DNA of 28,755 nt from contig CAZFCK010000034.1 in the NCBI GenBank assembly GCA_964517355.1, positions 1 to 28,755 on the forward strand, given 5' to 3'. Below the pieces are notes generated by a model. The model saw only the letters and a list, made by a program, of their open reading frames with translations, was not told where the DNA came from and made no database searches. The position numbers and the translations under genes were made by a program. This DNA comes from CAZFCK01 sp964517355 (lineage in GTDB: Bacteria; Desulfobacterota; Desulfovibrionia; Desulfovibrionales; Desulfovibrionaceae). Below, piece by piece: positions 1-7,619 of the stretch. Within the stretch, counting starts at the first letter, position 1. Each line of letters opens with the position of its first letter.

Positions 1-52
1 TAGCGCTTTTCAAGCGTGAGATGCTCTAGCGCTTTTCAAGCGTGAGATGCTC
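1..52. repeat. Tandem direct repeat, two exact 26-bp units
   Basis: Two identical 26-bp units stand head to tail at 1-26 and 27-52, and the start of a third (TA) follows. Each unit begins TAGCGCTTTTCAAGCG, which contains a short palindrome (CGCTT/AAGCG), and ends GAGATGCTC. The reverse complement of the unit (AGAGCATCTCA..CTTGAAAA) closely matches the element at 28251-28285 near the other end of the window. It therefore looks like a member of a dispersed intergenic repeat family rather than a chance duplication. The window edge cuts the array, so more units may lie outside. Confidence 0.85.
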
Positions 53-524
53 TAATCCAGGGGATACCGAAAAAGACGGACTGTTATCGAATTGTGCCGT
101 TTACGGCGCGCTCAGTCATGCAAAGGATGTTTCCCGCATCTCAACCAATGCGATACGCACAAGGCCACGCTGTGATTACCGCTGCAGCCAGGCCGGCACC
201 TCCTCCGCCTCTCCTAACGCACTTTCAACTTTGAATTTAACCTGCCTCTGGCGGCTTATGCCCCCTTTGGAAGGTTCTTAAGGATCTCCAAAACTTTTCA
301 GCTAATATAACTATATACAATTAATAATTATAAACATGACATTCATAGATCCAGGGGCGTTCCCCTCGACGGTGATTGTGGCGGCTCCCCCAACACACTC
401 CCTTGCAAAGTATACATGCCTCGACTTTCAGAGCAGAGCGCACACCATAACATTGTATATTTATTGAAAAAACAATAATTGAATAGTTTTTTTTCGGCGT
501 CCAGGAGCCTCCCCTGGTCGTCGT

Positions 525-561
525 GCGGGCGCGAAAGCCCGCGACTTTATTCTTTTTTTCT
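525..561 (+). terminator. Possible intrinsic terminator, plus strand
   Basis: GCGGGC (525-530) and GCCCGC (537-542) form a 6-bp GC stem with a GCGAAA loop. A T-rich run (545-561) follows after a 2-nt gap. The orientation suits plus-strand transcripts, yet no plus-strand gene is recognised upstream inside the window. It may end an unseen RNA or a decayed gene, or oppose read-through. The imperfect T-run spacing keeps confidence modest. Confidence 0.4.
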
Positions 562-588
562 TTAAGTCCGAAAGTCGTAATACATGCC

Positions 589-616
589 CTAGCGCATTTT
601 CGCCTTGAAACAAGGC
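589..616 (+). repeat. Dispersed hairpin repeat, copy at left end
   Basis: The stretch CTAGCGCATTTTCGCCTT followed by five bases and AAGGC matches the minus-strand sequence of 28327-28354 at 17 of the first 18 positions. The GCCTT/AAGGC stem is kept while the 5-nt loop differs (gaaac here, atcca on the plus strand at the other copy). A conserved stem with a variable loop suggests a structured intergenic repeat. Confidence 0.6.
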
Positions 617-685
617 CAAGCGGCATTCGGTGTTCCAGCCTTCGCCCGCTCCGATACGACATAAATCCCTGCGCATCCGATGCCT

Positions 686-707
686 GGGGCGGGTTGCGCC
701 CCGCCCC
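686..707 (-). terminator. GC-rich hairpin downstream of ftsZ, possible end of the dcw transcript
   Basis: GGGGCGGG (686-693) pairs perfectly with CCCGCCCC (700-707) around a 6-nt loop, 85 nt past the ftsZ stop. No U tract follows on the minus strand, so it is not a classic intrinsic terminator. It could protect the 3' end or assist factor-dependent termination. Confidence 0.3.
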
Positions 708-792
708 GGCACCGGGCTGTGGAGGGGAGTGGAGGTTATGGTTTACGAAAACCGCCCGAGATAGTTCGTCTATCCGAAGACTGGGCCGGGGA

Positions 793-2088
793 TCAGTCTG
801 CCTGTTTCCGGATGAACGAAGGAATCTCGAACTCGTCTTCAAAAATAAAATCATCCTCACCGGGGGCATGTCCGCCGTTATTGGCCGCTTGCTGCTGTTG
901 CGGCTGCCTGGGAGACTCTTCCGGTCCTTTCTTGCGCAGGTATGTGGGAATATTGAGATCATCATCCATTCCCGCAAGAGAAGCCGGCCGGGGTCTTGGG
1001 CGAACATTCTGCGGGGGCGCACTTTGCGTTTGTTGTTGCGGCGCATTGATGTGGGTAGGCGTGCGCTGCCCGCGGTTGCGGATCGGCGTCACCTTGCCGG
1101 AACCGGTCTTCTCGGGAGTCATGGGCATATCCTTCGCGTCAATGCCCGTGGCGATGACCGTAATACGCATCTCGTCGGTGGAATCCTGCTCGAATACCGT
1201 GCCGAAATAAATTTTAGCGTCTTCGTGGGCGGCTTCCTGGATGGTGCTGGCGGCCTCGCTCACTTCGTCGATGGTCAAGTCGGGTCCGCAGGTGATGTTC
1301 ATCAACACACCCATGGCGCCGTCAATGGAAACATCTTCCAGCAGCGGGCTGGTGATGGCCTTCATGGCCGCTTCCTTGGCGCGGGATTCGCCCCTGGCGA
1401 TGCCTGTGCCCATCATGGCCAGACCCATTTCGCTCATCACGGCTTTGACGTCGGCAAAGTCCAGGTTGATAAGGCCGGGAACCATGATCAAGTCCGAGAT
1501 GCCCTTAACAGCGTAGTAAAGGACCTCGTCGGCCTTTTTCAGCATATCGATGAAGGTCGCCTTTTTCGAAGCCAGGGCCAGCAATCTGTCGTTGGGAATG
1601 CAAATCAGGCTGTCCACGTATTTGCGGAATTCCGAAATACCGGCCTCAGCCAACTCGCGGCGTTTTTTGCCTTCAAAGTAAAAGGGCTTCGTCACAACGC
1701 CCACGGTGAGAGCACCGGCGTCCTTGGCCGTCTGCGCAATGACGGGGGCCGCGCCTGTTCCGGTGCCGCCGCCCATGCCGGCGGTCACGAAAACCATGTC
1801 GCATTCTTTCACCAGATCCTTGATCTGATCAATGCTCTCGTAGGCGGCATCGCGCCCCACCTCGGGATTGGCGCCTGCGCCAAGGCCTTTGGTGAGTTTA
1901 TCGCCCAGTTGCAATTTATGTTCGGCCTTGGAGCGATTCAGTGCCTGCACGTCCGTGTTTGCGGCTACGAATCGCACACCCCGCAGTGCGGAGCTGATCA
2001 TGTTGTTGACGGCATTGCCGCCGCCTCCGCCAACACCAAAAACCTTGATGTTCGCATTGGCTTCACCTTCGAGTTCCAAAAATTCCAT
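793..2088 (-). CDS. ftsZ: Cell division GTPase FtsZ
   Basis: This is the tubulin-like GTPase that forms the Z ring at mid-cell. The 431-residue protein has the N-terminal glycine-rich loop (GGGGGNAV, about 20-27), the tubulin signature GGGTGTG (106-112) and the T7 synergy loop NLDFAD (208-213), so both nucleotide binding and hydrolysis residues look intact. A variable glutamine- and proline-rich linker follows from about residue 320. The tail is odd: a conserved-C-terminal-peptide-like motif occurs twice, NIPTYLRKK (379-387) and EIPSFIRKQAD at the very end. The ATG is preceded by a strong AGGAGG. It is the last gene of the dcw operon, 55 nt after ftsA. Confidence 0.99.
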   Translation of the reverse strand: MEFLELEGEANANIKVFGVGGGGGNAVNNMISSALRGVRFVAANTDVQALNRSKAEHKLQLGDKLTKGLGAGANPEVGRDAAYESIDQIKDLVKECDMVFVTAGMGGGTGTGAAPVIAQTAKDAGALTVGVVTKPFYFEGKKRRELAEAGISEFRKYVDSLICIPNDRLLALASKKATFIDMLKKADEVLYYAVKGISDLIMVPGLINLDFADVKAVMSEMGLAMMGTGIARGESRAKEAAMKAITSPLLEDVSIDGAMGVLMNITCGPDLTIDEVSEAASTIQEAAHEDAKIYFGTVFEQDSTDEMRITVIATGIDAKDMPMTPEKTGSGKVTPIRNRGQRTPTHINAPQQQTQSAPPQNVRPRPRPASLAGMDDDLNIPTYLRKKGPEESPRQPQQQQAANNGGHAPGEDDFIFEDEFEIPSFIRKQAD

Positions 2089-2143
2089 AACCTTCCTCCT
2101 TATTTCCCCACCCGATTGTGGTCATCCAGGCCTGCGGGTCGGC

Positions 2144-3370
2144 CTAGGAAATATCCGCATACCACTTACGCATCCGCGAAAGGATACGATTGAATACATT
2201 GGCGTCTCTGATACGCAATTTCTGCGCGGCGCCCTGTTTTTCGGCGCCATAGAGCAGCAATCCCACAGCGGTTGCAAAGATGGGGCTATTCACCACGTCA
2301 CGCAGGCCCCCGATGCCTCTGGGAAATCCGATGCGTGTCGGCATGTTGAAAATCTGTTCCCCCAATTCCTCAATGCCTTGGATCAGGGAAGTGCCCCCCG
2401 TGAGCACCACTCCGGCGCCAATAAGATTTTTACAATTGGAGCGAATCAGCTCCTGATCAACCAGACTCAAAATTTCTTCGACCCGAGGTTCGCAGATTTC
2501 GGCGAGAATCTGCCTGGAGAGCAGCCTGGGTTCGCGCCCTCCCACGCTGGGAACCTCGATGGTTTCATCACTGCGCACGAGTTCGGCAAGCGCGCATCCG
2601 TAACGGATTTTAATTTTTTCCGCCGCCGCCATGGGGGTGCGCAACCCAAAGGCGATATCGTTGGTCAAATTGGCGCCCGCCAGCGGCAGCACCCCGGTGT
2701 ATTTGATGGAGTCATCGGAAAAAATGGCGATATCCGATGTTCCGCCGCCCAAATCCACAAGGGCCACGCCAATTTCACGTTCTTCCTCGGTCAGCACGGC
2801 TTTGGCCGAAGCCAGGGCTTCAAGCACGATGTCGTCCACATCCAATCCGCTGCGGTGGCAGGAGCGTACGATGTTCTGGGCGCTGGTCACAGCGCCGGTC
2901 ACGATATGCACCTTGACTTCCAAGCGTACGCCGGCCATGCCCAAGGGGTCCGCAATGCCGCGCTGGTCGTCCACAATGAATTCCTGAGGCAGGATGTGGA
3001 TCACTTCGCGGTCCAGGGGAATCGCCACGGCCTTTGCGGCGTCGATAACCCTTTCGATATCCTTGGGGCCGACTTCGCCCCCTTTCACCGCAATCACGCC
3101 GTGGCTGTTGAAGCCTTTGATGTGGCTGCCGGCAATGCCGGCATACACCGAACGTATCTCGCATCCGGCCATGAGCTCGGCTTCTTCCAGGGCTTTCTTG
3201 ATAGACTGCACTGTCTGCTCAATATTCACCACCACGCCTTTACGCAGGCCTGTGGAAGGGCTGGTGCCTATGCCCACGATGTCGACGCCGCCGTCGGTCA
3301 GCTCGCCCACTACGGCGCAAATCTTGGTTGTCCCCACGTCTAGGCCGACGATCAGTTCCGGCTTGGCCAT
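2144..3370 (-). CDS. ftsA: Cell division protein FtsA, actin-like membrane anchor of FtsZ
   Basis: FtsA is the actin-fold ATPase that tethers FtsZ filaments to the inner membrane and recruits later divisome proteins. The 408-residue length fits the family. Phosphate loop 1 is at about residues 10-16 (LDVGTTK), the FtsA-specific 1C subdomain is around 84-162, phosphate loop 2 is VDLGGGTSD (205-213) and the adenosine motif GVVLTGGTSLIQG is around 320-332. The C-terminus (FNRILSRMRKWYADIS) is a basic amphipathic helix, as expected for the membrane-targeting sequence. The ATG has a GGGAGA upstream. It lies 45 nt after ftsQ and directly before ftsZ, the usual pairing. Confidence 0.98.
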   Translation of the reverse strand: MAKPELIVGLDVGTTKICAVVGELTDGGVDIVGIGTSPSTGLRKGVVVNIEQTVQSIKKALEEAELMAGCEIRSVYAGIAGSHIKGFNSHGVIAVKGGEVGPKDIERVIDAAKAVAIPLDREVIHILPQEFIVDDQRGIADPLGMAGVRLEVKVHIVTGAVTSAQNIVRSCHRSGLDVDDIVLEALASAKAVLTEEEREIGVALVDLGGGTSDIAIFSDDSIKYTGVLPLAGANLTNDIAFGLRTPMAAAEKIKIRYGCALAELVRSDETIEVPSVGGREPRLLSRQILAEICEPRVEEILSLVDQELIRSNCKNLIGAGVVLTGGTSLIQGIEELGEQIFNMPTRIGFPRGIGGLRDVVNSPIFATAVGLLLYGAEKQGAAQKLRIRDANVFNRILSRMRKWYADIS

Positions 3371-3415
3371 ATCCGTTTCTCCCTTTGCCTGGCTTCAGGA
3401 CCAGCTATGTGGCGC

Positions 3416-4264
3416 CTAGCCCCGTATTTTTGGTCCCTTGGTCACCCAGACCTTGGCCCCGTGCGCGGACATCGCACGCACTTGTTCATGCTCGCCGCGC
3501 TGCACCAAATCCGTCCAGACGCGGCGCAAGTAATCCAGATTCAATTCCCAGTGCCGCGCGTCCAGGGAAACGCACAAATCACGGGATTCAATATACAATT
3601 CCAGGGTATGATCTTTTTTAAAACGCACCCAGGCCGCCTGTGCGGGATCAAACGCGGCATGCAGGGCGCGCGCCCTGGTACTGAACTTGCGAAACACGTC
3701 CATCATCTCCATAGCCCCGTCCTCACAGTAAAGTAGGGGCAATGCCTTGAACGTATCCCGCGAAACAGGAGCGATCACCTCTCCGTCTCTATCCGCAAAA
3801 AACAGCTGCTCGCCCTTCTGCACCCAAAAATAGGGAATCCGCTCACGTACGTCTATACGCAGTGTGTCAGGCAACTCCCGTTTCAAGGCCACGCTTTCGA
3901 CCCAGGGCAGTTGGTGCAGGTCCTGCTCCACATCCTTCATGCGCAAGGCCAGGGTATTTGACGCCGTTGAGAGATCCGCAGTCTGCAACACTTCGTCATA
4001 CTTGATATAATTTATACCGCTCACATCCACGTGCCGCAATGCGAAGTAATCGCTCTGCGTCATCCAGCGGTAGGAGGCAAGCAATCCCAGGCTGCACACC
4101 AGAAAAAAGCTGGCCCCAAGAAAAACATAAACCCCGATACGCAGATACCGCCCCAGCTTGTTCCAGGGCAGACTGACGCTCTTGCGCTGCTGGCGATATC
4201 GGTTGCCGCTGCCAGCCATGCTGAAGCGGGTACCGCGTTGCGTACCGGTTAATCGTGAGGGCAT
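3416..4264 (-). CDS. ftsQ: Cell division protein FtsQ (POTRA domain)
   Basis: FtsQ is a bitopic divisome protein that joins early cytoplasmic and late periplasmic components, with FtsL and FtsB as partners in model species. The 282-residue protein has a basic cytoplasmic tail (1-41), one membrane segment (about 42-65), and a periplasmic POTRA domain (about 74-143, starting FALRHVDVSGI), followed by the beta domain. The start at 4264 overlaps the murB stop by 16 nt and has GGAAGTAAGG upstream. A later ATG at 4219 lacks a ribosome binding site, so the longer form is preferred. Sequence identity in this family is low, so the call rests on topology, POTRA features and position between murB and ftsA. 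Confidence 0.93.
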   Translation of the reverse strand: MPSRLTGTQRGTRFSMAGSGNRYRQQRKSVSLPWNKLGRYLRIGVYVFLGASFFLVCSLGLLASYRWMTQSDYFALRHVDVSGINYIKYDEVLQTADLSTASNTLALRMKDVEQDLHQLPWVESVALKRELPDTLRIDVRERIPYFWVQKGEQLFFADRDGEVIAPVSRDTFKALPLLYCEDGAMEMMDVFRKFSTRARALHAAFDPAQAAWVRFKKDHTLELYIESRDLCVSLDARHWELNLDYLRRVWTDLVQRGEHEQVRAMSAHGAKVWVTKGPKIRG

Positions 4265-5139
4265 ATCCTTACTTCCAGCTCCAAGTTGTAGTCGAAGCGT
4301 TCGCGCACCCGCTCGCGCGCCAGTTGCAGCAATTCCAAAGCCGCATCACTGGTGCCCTTGCCCGTGTTTTCCAAAAAATTCGCATGAACAGGGGAAAACC
4401 GCATGCCGCCCATCGCATAGCCCTTCAGTCCTACCCGCTCCAACAGCATGCCCGCGGGCGCCTCGGGAGCGGGATTCTTAAAGGCGCACCCGGCAGTCCA
4501 GGCTGTAATGGGCTGTGTGGCGCGTTTGGTTTTCATGTATTCCCGCATGGTTCTTCTCATCTCCCGGCCATTGCCCGGGCGCAGCCTCAACATCACGGCC
4601 GTTATCATATAAAATGAATCATCATTCTCCACTTTGAAACTGCGGTAGGCGGTCGTGAAGCCGGACCGGGACACCCAGCGCACATCTCCGTGGCGCACTA
4701 TCTGCACCCGTTCCAGACAGGCGCCCATAGTACAGCCGAAACTGCCCGCGTTCATGGCCGCAGCGCCCCCCACGTCTCCCGGAACGCCGCTCAGTCCCTC
4801 CAACCCGGAAAGCTCGCGAGCGCACAGCCATTGCAGCAAGCGCGGCAAACGCATCCCCGCGGGAGCATTGACCAAGACCCCGGATTCCTCCCGGGATACG
4901 ATCTCCGGCCGAGGCTCTTGCCGCATCCGCACCAGGACCAGGGGCAAATCGCGGTCTCTGGCCAGCAGATTGCTCCCGCGTCCAAGAGCCAGGGGTTGCC
5001 CCCCCAGTTCTTTGAGCTGCAGCGCCAACCTGTCCACGTCCTTTGTGTCCGAAACAAGTATTTCGGCCAAGGCGCGGCCTCCAAGCCGCAGGGTGGTACG
5101 GTCGCGCAGAAGCGGGCCGGGCATAACCGTGAACGTCAT
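4249..5139 (-). CDS. murB: UDP-N-acetylenolpyruvoylglucosamine reductase MurB
   Basis: MurB is a cytoplasmic flavoenzyme that uses NADPH to reduce UDP-GlcNAc-enolpyruvate to UDP-MurNAc. The FAD-binding signatures are clear: GRGSN (53-57), GVPGDVGGAAAMNAGSFG (118-135) and YRSF (165-168). The C-terminal domain ends with the conserved glutamate of LELEVRI (E289). The position that normally holds the catalytic proton-donating serine (GSxFKNP type) reads GCAFKNP (217-223), so a cysteine (C218) replaces serine. At 296 residues the length is typical. The ATG directly follows the murC TGA with no gap, and a GGAGG inside the end of murC serves as its ribosome binding site. Confidence 0.98.
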   Translation of the reverse strand: MTFTVMPGPLLRDRTTLRLGGRALAEILVSDTKDVDRLALQLKELGGQPLALGRGSNLLARDRDLPLVLVRMRQEPRPEIVSREESGVLVNAPAGMRLPRLLQWLCARELSGLEGLSGVPGDVGGAAAMNAGSFGCTMGACLERVQIVRHGDVRWVSRSGFTTAYRSFKVENDDSFYMITAVMLRLRPGNGREMRRTMREYMKTKRATQPITAWTAGCAFKNPAPEAPAGMLLERVGLKGYAMGGMRFSPVHANFLENTGKGTSDAALELLQLARERVRERFDYNLELEVRICPHD

Positions 5140-6540
5140 TCACGATGCCTCCAGGTAACGTTGTCCCACCTGCCAGACGCTTCCCGCGCCCAGGGTCAAA
5201 AGCAGATCGCCCGGTTTGAGGATCTGCGGCAACGCTTTTTCCACGGCTTCGAAATCCCGGAAAAATGTAACATCCGTGTCGGACACCTGATGAATGCCTT
5301 CAGCGAGGCTCATGCCGCTGACCCCGGGAATCGGGGCCTCCGAAGCAGGATAGATCTCCGTGAGCAGGAGCTTGGCCACGCCGGAAAAGGCTTTGCAAAA
5401 ATCTCCGAACAAGGCCTGGGTCCTGGAAAAGCGGTGCGGCTGGAAGACCACCACCAGCCGGCGCTCAGGCAAACAGGTGCGGGCGGTGTCCAGGGTAGCC
5501 CTGATCTCTGCGGGATGGTGGCCGTAATCATCGACAACCAAAACTCCGTTGCGTTCGCCCCGCACTTCGAACCGCCTGCCCACGCCGCGGAATTTGGAAA
5601 GGCCGCGGATCGCGTCTTCCGCGCTGATGCCCGACATCAGGGCCACGCCCAAGGCGCCCAGCGCATTGAGGACATTGTGGCGGCCAGGCTGCTTCAAGCT
5701 CACTTCGCCAAGGGAATCGCCCTTGTACCAGGCCTCGAAACGGCTCACCGCGCCGCAATCGAGCACCTTGCCCCGCAAGGCGTTGCCTTCGCCGAACCCA
5801 TAGGTCAACACCGGGCGTTTGACTCGCGGCAACAGCCGCTGCACGCCGGGATCGTCGCCGCAGACCACATTCGTGCCGTAAAACGGGATCGTATTCATGA
5901 ACTGCACGAATGCGTCATCTATCTGAGTAATATCTTTGTAATAATCCAAGTGGTCCGCATCCACGTTGGTGACGATGGTCATGATCGGCAGCAAACAGAG
6001 AAAAGATCCGTCCGATTCATCGGCTTCGGCGATAAGGTATTGCCCCTCGCCGAGTCTGGCGTTGGAGCCGTAGGCATTGAGCCTGCCGCCGATAATAACC
6101 GTGGGGTCGGTGCCGGCCTCATCGAAAATCGACGCCAAAAGAGAGGTGGTCGTTGTTTTGCCGTGGGTGCCCGCAACGGCGATTCCCCGGCGCAAACGCA
6201 TGAGTTCCGCCAGCATCTCGGCGCGTGGTATGATGGGAATGCCGCGCGCCTGCGCCTCCTTGATCTCAGGGTTGTCCATGGTGATAGCCGTGGACTTGAC
6301 CACCACCTGCACCACATCCTTGCCATGGGGCACATTCTCCGGCGCATGGCCTATGGAGATATCCGCCCCCAAGGACCGCAGATGCTTCACGACGGGTCCT
6401 TCGGCAAGATCCGAACCGGATACGGAAAATCCCAGATTCAGCAGCACTTCGGCAATACCGCTCATTCCCGAGCCGCCGATGCCGACCATGTGGATCTTCT
6501 TGACCCTGTCCTGCATGTGTTGGGCTTCTTTAAACGTCAT
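5140..6540 (-). CDS. murC: UDP-N-acetylmuramate--L-alanine ligase MurC
   Basis: MurC adds L-alanine to UDP-MurNAc with ATP hydrolysis, the first amino acid of the stem peptide. Residues from the ATG at 6540: N-terminal Rossmann loop GIGGSGMSG (20-28), ATP loop GTHGKTTTT (124-132), EADESDGSF (172-180), NVDADHLDYY (192-201) and the C-terminal domain with DDYGHHPAEI and QPHRFSRT. The length (466) is normal. The start is ambiguous: a GTG at 6543 is followed immediately by the ATG at 6540. The ATG forms a TGATG overlap with the murG stop and was preferred; AAGGACAAGG lies upstream. The protein should be cytoplasmic and acts between MurB and MurD. Confidence 0.98.
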   Translation of the reverse strand: MTFKEAQHMQDRVKKIHMVGIGGSGMSGIAEVLLNLGFSVSGSDLAEGPVVKHLRSLGADISIGHAPENVPHGKDVVQVVVKSTAITMDNPEIKEAQARGIPIIPRAEMLAELMRLRRGIAVAGTHGKTTTTSLLASIFDEAGTDPTVIIGGRLNAYGSNARLGEGQYLIAEADESDGSFLCLLPIMTIVTNVDADHLDYYKDITQIDDAFVQFMNTIPFYGTNVVCGDDPGVQRLLPRVKRPVLTYGFGEGNALRGKVLDCGAVSRFEAWYKGDSLGEVSLKQPGRHNVLNALGALGVALMSGISAEDAIRGLSKFRGVGRRFEVRGERNGVLVVDDYGHHPAEIRATLDTARTCLPERRLVVVFQPHRFSRTQALFGDFCKAFSGVAKLLLTEIYPASEAPIPGVSGMSLAEGIHQVSDTDVTFFRDFEAVEKALPQILKPGDLLLTLGAGSVWQVGQRYLEAS

Positions 6541-7619
6541 CACGCCGCCTTGTCCTTTATCATATCACCCAGAGCCGAAGCCACGCGCGCGGCAGCGTCG
6601 GGCTTGCCCAATTCCAACGCCCTGGCGCGCATCGTGTCCAGGACTTCGTCATTATCCAAAAGCGAAAGCACCATGCCCGCCAGATCAACCTGGGGCAGGT
6701 CCTTCTGTTCCACCCTTTTGCCTGCGCCAGCCTCTTCCAAATACGCGGCGTTCACGCTCTGGTGGTTATGCGTGGCGTACGGGAAAGGAATCAACACACT
6801 AGGCATCCCGGCCACGGCCAGCTCGAACACCGTGGACGCTCCGGCCCGGCAAAGCGCCAGGTCACCCCATGCGTAGGCGGCGGCCATATCTTCTATAAAA
6901 GGCTCCACCCGGGCCTTCACTCCCGACTCGGCATAGGCCTTGCGCACGCGCTCGAAATCACGGGCACCGGTCTGATGCCAGATGTCCACTCCCGCTTCCA
7001 TGAAACGGGGCAAGGACTCCATGACCGCGCTGTTCACCGCCATGGCCCCCTGGCTTCCTCCCAAAATCAGCAGGCGTTTCCCGCCATTACGGACATGCTG
7101 CCTCCGCATGCGCCGTATGGCGCCACGCACGGGATTTCCCGTAACCTCCACCTTGCGCGGTGGAAACCAGCCGGCCTTGTCGGGAAACGAGACCATCACC
7201 TTATCCACCCAACGCCCCAACACCCTGTTGGTGATGCCGGGCACACTGTTTTGCTCATGCACGGCTGCGGGCGTCCGGCACAGCAACGCCGCCAGGACCT
7301 GGGCAAACGCCGCATAGCCGCCAAGCCCCAAAACCACTTGGGGACGAAACCGCACATGCAGCCGCAAGGCCTTGCAAATCCCCAGCAGCAGCCAGAAACC
7401 GGCGCCCACGGCACGAAAACCTCTGCCCAAAACGGGGCGCACGGGCAACGCGGCGAATTCAAGCCCGGCCTTGGCCGCAAGCTCGGCTTCCGGACCCCGC
7501 TGCCCACCGACAAAAAGTACTCGCGCCTGCGGATACAGGGTCTTCAATTCTTCAGCCACCGCCAGGGCGGGGAAAATGTGCCCCCCGGTGCCGCCTGTGG
7601 TCAAAATCACACGCTGCAT
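6540..7619 (-). CDS. murG: Lipid II synthase MurG (GT28 glycosyltransferase)
   Basis: MurG transfers GlcNAc from UDP-GlcNAc to lipid I at the inner face of the membrane, giving lipid II. From the ATG at 7619 the protein is 359 residues and opens with the family hallmark GGTGGH (9-14). HEQN (121-124), GGSQG (187-191), the UDP-GlcNAc-binding RAGASTVFE (258-266) and HNHQ (284-287) follow. A start at 7646 would add nine residues and lengthen the ftsW overlap to 40 nt without a good ribosome binding site. The 7619 start gives the usual N-terminus and a 13-nt overlap. Confidence 0.97.
   Translation of the reverse strand: MQRVILTTGGTGGHIFPALAVAEELKTLYPQARVLFVGGQRGPEAELAAKAGLEFAALPVRPVLGRGFRAVGAGFWLLLGICKALRLHVRFRPQVVLGLGGYAAFAQVLAALLCRTPAAVHEQNSVPGITNRVLGRWVDKVMVSFPDKAGWFPPRKVEVTGNPVRGAIRRMRRQHVRNGGKRLLILGGSQGAMAVNSAVMESLPRFMEAGVDIWHQTGARDFERVRKAYAESGVKARVEPFIEDMAAAYAWGDLALCRAGASTVFELAVAGMPSVLIPFPYATHNHQSVNAAYLEEAGAGKRVEQKDLPQVDLAGMVLSLLDNDEVLDTMRARALELGKPDAAARVASALGDMIKDKAA

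Larger units (their letters stand above)
53..792. other. Non-coding stretch downstream of ftsZ
   Basis: No gene can be supported here. The open frames present (for example 42-281 plus, 321-1046 minus, 461-712 minus) have no recognisable domain, no ribosome binding site of note and unremarkable composition. What can be seen is an AT-rich patch around 296-340; a TTATTG/CAATAA hairpin at 461-478 with an A6 loop; a plus-strand terminator-like hairpin at 525-561; a repeat copy at 589-616; and a strong GC hairpin at 686-707 just beyond the ftsZ stop. Confidence 0.6.

Noticed and set aside
1..52. CRISPR-like repeat
   Set aside because: The two 26-bp units are directly adjacent with no spacer, so this is a tandem repeat and not an array.
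42..281. 79-codon plus-strand frame at the left end
   Set aside because: It starts inside the tandem repeat, lacks a ribosome binding site and has no recognisable motif.
523..2193. 556-codon plus-strand open frame antisense to ftsZ
   Set aside because: Shadow of ftsZ on the opposite strand with no recognisable domain; it also crosses the non-coding hairpins.
4690..6876. 728-codon plus-strand open frame antisense to murB, murC and murG
   Set aside because: Its composition (rich in H, Q, R, G) is typical of a reverse-strand shadow in GC-rich coding DNA, and the minus-strand genes are certain.
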